NCBI RefSeq assembly: GCF_008710095.1
Contig: NZ_VYKJ01000004.1
Span: 186,001 to 250,000 of the forward strand
Reading direction: 5' to 3'
Origin: Affinibrenneria salicis
Lineage (GTDB): Bacteria; Pseudomonadota; Gammaproteobacteria; Enterobacterales; Enterobacteriaceae
Length of the DNA stretch: 64,000 nt
Shown here: positions 58,454 to 64,000 of the stretch, piece by piece
How positions within the stretch are numbered: the stretch's first letter is position 1
Layout of the letters: each line of letters begins with the position of its first letter
Position numbers and translations under genes: made by a program
The notes under the pieces: model-generated
The model's database searches: none
Told to the model about the DNA's origin: nothing
The model's input: the letters and a program-made list of their open reading frames with translations, nothing else

Positions 58454-59269
58454 ATGAAGAACCTACGGACCTGGGCGATGTCAGGCGCATTGCTATTCTC
58501 GCTGGCCGCCCACGGCGGCGAGACGCTCGACCGGGTGACTCATACCGGCGTGATGCGCAACGTGTTGTTGAATAACTATCCGCCGTTCGGTTTTATCGAC
58601 GATAACAACCAACTGGCCGGCTTTGACGTCGATGTGGCGCGCGCGGTCGCCGAACGGCTGGGCGTCAGGCTTGAACTGATCACCCCCGGCTGGGAAACCA
58701 TTGTCAGCGGGCGCTGGCAGGGGCGCTGGGATACCTGCATCTGTTCGATGACGCCGAACAGCGAACGGGCGAAGGTGCTGGATTTCGTCACGCCTTATTA
58801 TTCATCTCCCGCGGTGCTGGTGGTGCATAAGGACGACAACCGCATCCACGGCGCCGCCGATTTGACCGGAAAAAAAGTAGGCACCGGCATTGGCTCCAGT
58901 TATGAAAATTACCTGCATAAATCGCTGGTGATCCCGGGCGCGAAACCGCTCGAGTATCCGTTTGGCGATGTACAGGTGATCCCGACCGATGAATCGATGG
59001 CGTTTCAGAATCTGGCGCTCGGGCCCGGCAAACGGCTGGATGCGGTGGTATCCGATCTGGCGACCGCCAACGACCGGATTAAAAAAATCCCGCGCTTTCG
59101 CGTGGTGGCCGAGCTGTACAGCGAACCGAATTGGGTGGTGACCGATAAGGGCGATCCGCAATGGGATCAGAAGCTGACCGAAACCGTGCAATCCCTGCGC
59201 GCGGACGGGACGCTGGCGAAGATATCGCAGCGCTGGCTGGGCGAAGACGTTACCCGGGAGCAGCAGTGA
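58454..59269 (+). CDS. Amino acid ABC transporter periplasmic binding protein
   Basis: 271 aa, SBP family 3. Signal-like N-terminus (RTWAMSGALLFSLAAHGG). Family-3 blocks: YPPFGFIDDNNQLAGFDVDVARAVAERLGVRLELI, WDTCICSMTPNSERAKVLDFVTPYY, LTGKKVGTGIGSSYENYL. Likely binds a polar or cationic amino acid. GAAAGAAGGGAG precedes the ATG. The next gene, a permease, overlaps its stop. No ATPase gene is in this cluster. Confidence 0.9.
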   Translation: MKNLRTWAMSGALLFSLAAHGGETLDRVTHTGVMRNVLLNNYPPFGFIDDNNQLAGFDVDVARAVAERLGVRLELITPGWETIVSGRWQGRWDTCICSMTPNSERAKVLDFVTPYYSSPAVLVVHKDDNRIHGAADLTGKKVGTGIGSSYENYLHKSLVIPGAKPLEYPFGDVQVIPTDESMAFQNLALGPGKRLDAVVSDLATANDRIKKIPRFRVVAELYSEPNWVVTDKGDPQWDQKLTETVQSLRADGTLAKISQRWLGEDVTREQQ

Positions 59270-60129
59270 ACAGCAACCAGACCGATATGCCGGCGGGAAA
59301 CGCTGTCGACCCCCGCCCGGCGTCGATAGACGCCGTACTGCCGGCGCCGCGCCTGTCCCGGACGTTCCGCATGAAAGCGCTGGTTACCTGGCTGGTGCTG
59401 ATTGGGCTGTTGGGCGCGCTGTTTATCAGTATGGATCTCGATACCGGGCTGATAAAAGAGAAGCTGCCGTTTCTGCTCGGTTTGCGTCTGTCGCCGGACG
59501 GCTTTTTGCAGGGCGCGGCGCTGACTCTGCTGATTACCCTGTGTTCATCGATATTCTGCTTTTTGCTCGGCGCACTGACCGCGCTCGGTCGCGTTTCTCA
59601 CAGCGCCATCGCCTGGGGCTGCGCCACGTTCTATGTTTCGCTGTTTCGCGGCACGCCGCTGTTGGTGCAGGTGCTGATTATCTATCTGGCGTTGCCGCAG
59701 GTGGGCATCGTGCTGGGAGCGCTCTCTTCCGGGGTGATCGCGCTGTCGCTCAACTATGGCGCCTATCTGGCGGAAATTATCCGCAGCGGCGTGCTGGCGG
59801 TGCCCAAAGGGCAGAAAGAGGCGGCGATGGCGCTGGGGCTGTCGCACTGGAACACGGTGCGCTATGTCACGGCGCCGCTGGCGTTGCGCATTATTCTGCC
59901 GCCGAGCGGATCGCTGTTTATCTCCATGCTGAAAGATTCCTCGCTGGTTTCGCTGATGGGGTTGTGGGAGTTGAATTTTCTCGCGCAGTCCTACGGCCGC
60001 AGCACTTATCACTATATGGAGATGCTGGTGGTCGCCGCCGCGATATACTGGCTGATGTCCGTCGTGCTGGAGCTGCTGCAGGGGCGGCTGGAACGGAAAT
60101 TTTCTCAGGGCTTCGGCCCGCACCGTTAA
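59266..60129 (+). CDS. Amino acid ABC transporter permease
   Basis: 287 aa from GTG 59266, which overlaps the binding-protein stop by 4 bases and has GGAG 5 nt upstream; ATG 59287 is an alternative. HisM/GlnP-type permease: a long cytoplasmic N-terminal tail, then LSPDGFLQGAALTLLITLCSSIFCFLLGALTALGR, LFRGTPLLVQVLIIYLALPQ and the coupling EAA loop QKEAAMALGLSHWNTVRYVTAPLALRIILPP. It must borrow an ATPase from another locus. Confidence 0.92.
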   Translation: MNSNQTDMPAGNAVDPRPASIDAVLPAPRLSRTFRMKALVTWLVLIGLLGALFISMDLDTGLIKEKLPFLLGLRLSPDGFLQGAALTLLITLCSSIFCFLLGALTALGRVSHSAIAWGCATFYVSLFRGTPLLVQVLIIYLALPQVGIVLGALSSGVIALSLNYGAYLAEIIRSGVLAVPKGQKEAAMALGLSHWNTVRYVTAPLALRIILPPSGSLFISMLKDSSLVSLMGLWELNFLAQSYGRSTYHYMEMLVVAAAIYWLMSVVLELLQGRLERKFSQGFGPHR

Positions 60130-60150
60130 TGTCCCGATACAGAGTGTGTT

Positions 60151-61281
60151 ATGACCTTTCCTGACGAGTTTCGCCTGATTTCTTATCTGATGCGCCGGGA
60201 AGGGCAGGCGCGCTATCCGCTGGTGGCCTCTTACCCGCAGAGCATGACCATCGGCCAGTTGCTGAGCCTGACGGACGATCCGCAGGGGGAACGGCTGCTG
60301 TCGCTGACGCTGGATTATCCGCCGCTGCGCGGTTCGTCCTGGCTGCTGGCCGCCATTGCGCGTCATTATCAGCGCATCAACGACCGCCAGATCGTTAGCT
60401 TCGCCGGCGCCGATGAAGCGATTTATGCGCTGTATCACGTCCTGCTGCAGCCTGACGATCACGTGGTGGTGGTTACGCCGTGCTATCAGTCGCTGGAAAG
60501 CGTGCCGCTGTCGCTGTGTCAGGTCAGCGGCGTGGCGCTGGACGCCGCTCGCGACTGGGCGCTGGATCTGGACGCGTTGAGCGCCGCGCTGACGCCGCGC
60601 ACGCGCATGCTGGTCATCAATTTCCCGCATAATCCGACCGGCGCTCTGATCCCGCTGACCACGCTGCGGGCGTTGGTTTCGCTGTGCCGCGAACGCGGCA
60701 TCTGGCTGGTTTCCGACGAAGTCTATCGGCTGACGGAATATGATGAAACGCAGCGTCTGCCGCCGGTAGCCGACCTGTACGAGCGCGGCATTTCGCTCAA
60801 CGTGATGTCGAAGGCCTACGGACTGCCCGGGTTGCGTATTGGCTGGATCGCCTGTCAGGACGCGGATCTGTTGCGCCGTCTGGAGCGCGCGAAACAGTAT
60901 CTGTCGGTATGCAGCGCGATGAGCAGCGAATATCTGGCGACGCAGGCGCTCGACCACCAGACGCAGATCATCGAACGGGTGATGCGTCTGGCGCGCCATA
61001 ACCTGCGGCTGCTGGAGCAACTGCTCGAGCGCTATCCGCAGTGGTTCGACTGGCGGCGGCCGGCGGCCGGGGTTCTGGCTTTCCCGCGCTATCTCGGCCC
61101 CGATGGGGCGGACGCGTTCGCCGCCCGTCTGCTCGGCGAAACCGGCGTGCTGGTCATTCCCTCGACGATATATCATTCCGCGTTGACGCCGGTGGCGCCC
61201 GACCACCTGCGCATCGGCTTTGGCCGGCAGGATCTTGAACAGCCGCTGGCCGTACTGGATCGCTGGCTGGCCGCGCAATAG
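60151..61281 (+). CDS. PLP-dependent class I/II aminotransferase
   Basis: 376 aa, fold type I. Markers: NFPHNPTG with N161, VSDEVYRL with D189 and Y192, the Schiff-base lysine K221 in VMSKAYGLPGLRIGW, and a C-terminal arginine in DHLRIGFGRQ. It lies 21 bases after the permease, so it probably acts on the imported compound or its product. The substrate is unknown; similarity is to general aminotransferases rather than any one biosynthetic family. Confidence 0.88.
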   Translation: MTFPDEFRLISYLMRREGQARYPLVASYPQSMTIGQLLSLTDDPQGERLLSLTLDYPPLRGSSWLLAAIARHYQRINDRQIVSFAGADEAIYALYHVLLQPDDHVVVVTPCYQSLESVPLSLCQVSGVALDAARDWALDLDALSAALTPRTRMLVINFPHNPTGALIPLTTLRALVSLCRERGIWLVSDEVYRLTEYDETQRLPPVADLYERGISLNVMSKAYGLPGLRIGWIACQDADLLRRLERAKQYLSVCSAMSSEYLATQALDHQTQIIERVMRLARHNLRLLEQLLERYPQWFDWRRPAAGVLAFPRYLGPDGADAFAARLLGETGVLVIPSTIYHSALTPVAPDHLRIGFGRQDLEQPLAVLDRWLAAQ

Positions 61282-61672
61282 CGCCATCTCCGGCGGATGG
61301 CCGATGCGCGCGGCGTTTTTCGCCTTCGCCGCGCGTTTAGATTTAGTGATGAATTTCACAGTTTTTCGTAAATTAAGAAAAAATCATTTTCCGCGCGGCA
61401 GACGCTGATTTTTGCCGCCGGGCGCGTTATTTCCCATTCTGCTAACATTTTCACGCCTGATGTTTTTAATTGCTTGAATATTATATTTATTTATAAGAAT
61501 GCGGATGCGTGAATGTTGGTTTTTTGTTTAAATAAATAGAGATCGGCGGTTAATAAAGAGGCGCTTTGCGGCGGAGCGGCAACAGCGACCGGCGGATGAA
61601 AATTATGTCGGTTGATAACTAATAATAATTATCATTTAATCTGAGGGAATTGGACTGGCAGAGAATAAAAGT
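61282..61672. other. Intergenic region aminotransferase-hutW
   Basis: About 390 bases, AT-rich from 61440, with a Fur box at 61620-61634 just before hutW. No gene is apparent; no clear terminator for the aminotransferase gene was found. Confidence 0.5.
61620..61634. promoter_or_regulatory. Fur box upstream of hutW
   Basis: On the minus strand TGATAAT-T-ATTATTA matches 13 of 14 positions of the Fur 7-1-7 motif TGATAAT-N-ATTATCA. It lies about 38 bases before the hutW ATG, consistent with iron repression of the operon. Confidence 0.75.
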
Positions 61673-63001
61673 ATGATGATAGACCTGACGCCTTATTATG
61701 CCCGGCCGGGCGAGCAGCCGTTCGGCGCGCGCCGTATGGCGATGCCCTGGCGTAACCATGTGCCGCTTCCGCCCGATGCCATTCAGCCGCGCTGGCGGGC
61801 GCTGCTGCAGAGCCAGCTACCGGCGGCTAAACGTCTGCTGTATTTGCACATTCCTTTCTGCGCCACGCACTGTAAATTTTGCGGTTTCTACCAGAATAAA
61901 CTGCGCGACGACAGTACGGCGACCTATATCCGCTACCTGCTGCAGGAGCTGGCGCTGGAGGCGAACAGCCCGCTGCATCAGTCGGCGCCGATCCACGCGG
62001 TCTATTTCGGCGGCGGTACGCCTACCGCGCTGGCCGCCAGCGAACTGGCGGCGATTATTCGCGCCATTCGCACCAGCCTGCCGCTGGCGCCCGACTGTGA
62101 AATCACCGTCGAAGGGCGCATTCTCAATTTTGACGACGAACGTATCGACGCCTGCCTGGACGCCGGCGCCAATCGTTTTTCCATCGGCATTCAGACCTTC
62201 GACAGCCGTATCCGGCAGCGGCTGGGGCGGCGTTCAGATAAACAGCAGGCGGTGAGTTTCCTGGAACGGCTGGGGCGGCGCGATAAGGCGGCCGTGGTGT
62301 GTGATCTGATGTTTGGTCTGCCGCAGCAGACGGAGCAGAGCTGGCGTGAAGATCTGGCGATTGTCGGCGATCTGCCGCTGGACGGGGTGGATCTCTACGC
62401 GCTGAATCTGCTGCCGTCCACGCCGCTGGCGCAGGCGGTGGAGAACCAGCGCGTCGAACTGCCGGATCTCGCGGCGCGGCGCAACTTTTATCGCATTGGC
62501 GCCGCCACGCTGGCCGGCGAGGGCTGGCGCCAGCTTAGCAACAGCCATTGGGCTAAAACCACCCGCGAGCGTAATTTGTACAATCTGCTGATTAAGCAGG
62601 GGGCGGATTGTCTGGCGCTGGGTTGCGGCGCCGGCGGCAACCTGAACGGCCAGGCCTATATGATGGAACGCAACCTGGAGCGCTACTACCAGATGCTGGA
62701 TGCCGGACAAAAGCCGATCGCCATGATGACGCCGGCCGGCGGCGGCGCGGCCTGGCAGCACCAGTTGCAGGCCGGCATCGAGGTCGGTCGGGTCAGGCTG
62801 CCGGCGCTGACCCGACGCGCCGGCGAACTGCAGCCGCTGCTTAGCCAGTGGCATCAGGCCGGGCTGGTGTGTGACGACAGCACCTGTCTGCGCCTGACCG
62901 ACGACGGCCGCTTCTGGGCCAACAATCTGCTGCAGGCGCTGCAGCAGATTATTCCGCAACTCAATTCGGACGAACTCACGCACGACAGGAGTCCGGTATG
63001 A
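61673..63001 (+). CDS. hutW: Anaerobic haem-degrading radical SAM enzyme HutW/ChuW
   Basis: Radical SAM class C methyltransferase-like enzyme that opens haem without oxygen, giving anaerobilin and freeing iron (ChuW in E. coli O157). 442 aa. Radical SAM cysteines are in LHIPFCATHCKFCGFYQN; FGGGTPTAL and NRFSIGIQTFDSRIRQRLGR are HemN-like segments of this group. ATG at 61673, with a second ATG next. It overlaps hutX by 4 bases. A Fur box upstream indicates iron-repressed expression. Confidence 0.93.
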   Translation: MMIDLTPYYARPGEQPFGARRMAMPWRNHVPLPPDAIQPRWRALLQSQLPAAKRLLYLHIPFCATHCKFCGFYQNKLRDDSTATYIRYLLQELALEANSPLHQSAPIHAVYFGGGTPTALAASELAAIIRAIRTSLPLAPDCEITVEGRILNFDDERIDACLDAGANRFSIGIQTFDSRIRQRLGRRSDKQQAVSFLERLGRRDKAAVVCDLMFGLPQQTEQSWREDLAIVGDLPLDGVDLYALNLLPSTPLAQAVENQRVELPDLAARRNFYRIGAATLAGEGWRQLSNSHWAKTTRERNLYNLLIKQGADCLALGCGAGGNLNGQAYMMERNLERYYQMLDAGQKPIAMMTPAGGGAAWQHQLQAGIEVGRVRLPALTRRAGELQPLLSQWHQAGLVCDDSTCLRLTDDGRFWANNLLQALQQIIPQLNSDELTHDRSPV

Positions 63002-63504
63002 CACAGCAACCCACGCTGCAGGAATGGATGGCGACCAATCCGGACGGCACCCTGGAAGAGATCGCCAGCTGCTATCACACCACGCTGCTGGCGGTCGCCG
63101 AAGCGCTGCCGGCCGGGCAGCGCACGCTGGCCGACGGTCGGCAATTCGATTTTGTCTGGGACAGCATGACCGGCTGGGGCTGTCTGACGCTTATTGCCCA
63201 CAGCCAGGATGCGATCCTCGAATTTAAGAGCGAGCTGCCGCAGGGGAGCCACCGTCACGGCTATTTTAACCTGCGCGGCCAGGACGGACTGAGCGGTCAT
63301 ATTCGCGCCGATCGCTGCCATCGCATTGCGCTGATCGAGCGTAAGTTCATGGGGATGGATACCGCCTCCGTGGTGTTTTTTAATCCTGACGGGGCGGCGA
63401 TGTTTAAAGTGTTCCTTGGACGCGACGAACAGCGCCGCCTGCGGGCCGAACAGATGACGGCGTTTCGCGCGCTGGCGCAGCGTCTGGCCGGGGTATCGCC
63501 ATGA
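62998..63504 (+). CDS. hutX: Cytosolic haem-binding protein HutX/ChuX
   Basis: 168 aa, ChuX/HutX family. These proteins carry haem in the cytoplasm and pass it to degrading enzymes. Family blocks: MTGWGCLTLIAHSQDAILEFKSELPQGSHRHGYFNL, IRADRCHRIALIERKFMGMDTASVVFFN and AMFKVFLGRDEQR. The start overlaps the hutW stop and the stop overlaps the next gene, so the three are translated as a unit. Confidence 0.93.
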   Translation: MTQQPTLQEWMATNPDGTLEEIASCYHTTLLAVAEALPAGQRTLADGRQFDFVWDSMTGWGCLTLIAHSQDAILEFKSELPQGSHRHGYFNLRGQDGLSGHIRADRCHRIALIERKFMGMDTASVVFFNPDGAAMFKVFLGRDEQRRLRAEQMTAFRALAQRLAGVSP

Positions 63505-64000
63505 GCGAATGCTGGCTGTTGTTCGGCGCGGGTCGCGGTACGGGGGCGCAATTGCTGGCGCTGGCTCAGGCGCAGCGTCAGCCGGTAGTGCTGGTGTTGC
63601 GCGACGCGCAGCAGGCGCAACAGTGGCGGGGCCGGCCGGATGTGGCGGTGATTCAGGGCGACGCCTGCGATCCCGACTGCGTACAGCTGGCCTGTCGGAC
63701 CGCCGGACCGCAGGCGATTGCGGTATCCACGCTGGGCGGCGGGGATGCCGACTACCGCGCCCATCGGCTGATTATCGACAGCGCGCAGCAGAACGGCATG
63801 CGCCGCATGCTGCTGGTGACCTCGATCGGCTGCGGCGATAGCTGGCCGATGCTGTCGCCGCGCGCCAGGGCGGCCTTCGGTCATGCGGTGCGCGAAAAGT
63901 CGCTGGCGGAAAGCTGGCTGCAGACCAGCGAACTGGACTACTGCATCGTCCGGCCTGGCGGGTTGACCAACGGCCCGGCGAGCGGCAACGTGCTGTTGTC
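63501..64000 (+). CDS. NAD(P)-binding protein, ChuY-like anaerobilin reductase (partial)
   Basis: First ~166 codons of a gene running off the right edge. N-terminal Rossmann motif LLFGAGRGTGAQLL, then GDACDPDCVQLAC, MLLVTSIGCGDSW and YCIVRPGGLTNGP, the atypical SDR/NAD(P)H-binding family of biliverdin-reductase-like enzymes. ATG 63501 overlaps the hutX stop by 4 bases. The hutW-hutX-this order equals chuW-chuX-chuY, whose product reduces anaerobilin; the assignment rests on that context. Confidence 0.85.
   Translation, partial: MSECWLLFGAGRGTGAQLLALAQAQRQPVVLVLRDAQQAQQWRGRPDVAVIQGDACDPDCVQLACRTAGPQAIAVSTLGGGDADYRAHRLIIDSAQQNGMRRMLLVTSIGCGDSWPMLSPRARAAFGHAVREKSLAESWLQTSELDYCIVRPGGLTNGPASGNVLL

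Noticed and set aside
59545..61359. 604-codon open frame on the minus strand
   Set aside because: Antisense to the permease and aminotransferase genes, with no recognisable domain.

Overview
The window is a piece of an enterobacterial chromosome, GC-rich and dense with genes. Most products read as close orthologues of E. coli K-12 proteins of near-identical length (BioABFCD, UvrB, MoaABCDE, YbhGFSR, RhlE, DinG, YbiB, Dps, RhtA, OmpX, LdtB, YbiT, YohJK, Cdd, DusC, PbpG, BglX, UhpABC, AdhP). Several other genes are not in K-12: a secreted GH51 arabinofuranosidase, QueH, and HutW/HutX/ChuY-type anaerobic haem genes. The set and the style of the dispersed intergenic repeats point to Enterobacterales outside Enterobacteriaceae, most likely Pectobacteriaceae (Dickeya/Brenneria/Pectobacterium-like). 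This taxonomic call is inference; no rRNA is present.

Layout. 1-7.3 kb: 5' part of maeA, cdd, then uhpABC inserted in opposite orientation between cdd and yohKJ. 7.3-12.3 kb: complete biotin locus (bioA divergent from bioBFCD) with a BirA-type operator. 12.3-20.6 kb: uvrB with an SOS box and DnaA boxes, a VOC protein, ybhK, and moaABCDE behind a ModE-like site and a Moco RNA motif, then ybhL. 20.6-22.4 kb: the GH51 gene, preceded by a BglG-type RAT antiterminator overlapping an intrinsic terminator. 22.4-29.8 kb: the cecR-ybhGFSR operon divergent from rhlE. 29.9-43.7 kb: exporters with adjacent regulators (EamA/AraC, LysE/LysR, AraC-LysE), dusC, a diguanylate cyclase, queH, pbpG, a GST and bglX. 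43.8-50.6 kb: dinG, ybiB, adhP and an M3 metallopeptidase. 50.6-54.3 kb: a decayed zone with a glnQ remnant (glnP and glnH are absent), dps, dispersed repeats, a heptamer array and rhtA. 54.7-58.3 kb: ompX, ldtB, ybiT. 58.4-61.3 kb: a periplasmic binding protein, a permease and an aminotransferase with no ATPase gene. 61.6-64 kb: Fur-box-led hutW-hutX-chuY, running off the end.

The gene order follows the E. coli bio-to-ybiT segment (17-18 min). Blocks that lie elsewhere in E. coli (cdd/yohJK/dusC/pbpG/bglX, uhpABC, adhP, maeA) are interleaved with it. The most notable signals are the RAT-controlled arabinofuranosidase, the erosion of glnHPQ, a family of same-orientation dispersed repeats with conserved ends, and two independent 7-bp tandem arrays, one apparently grown from the terminal motif of that repeat.
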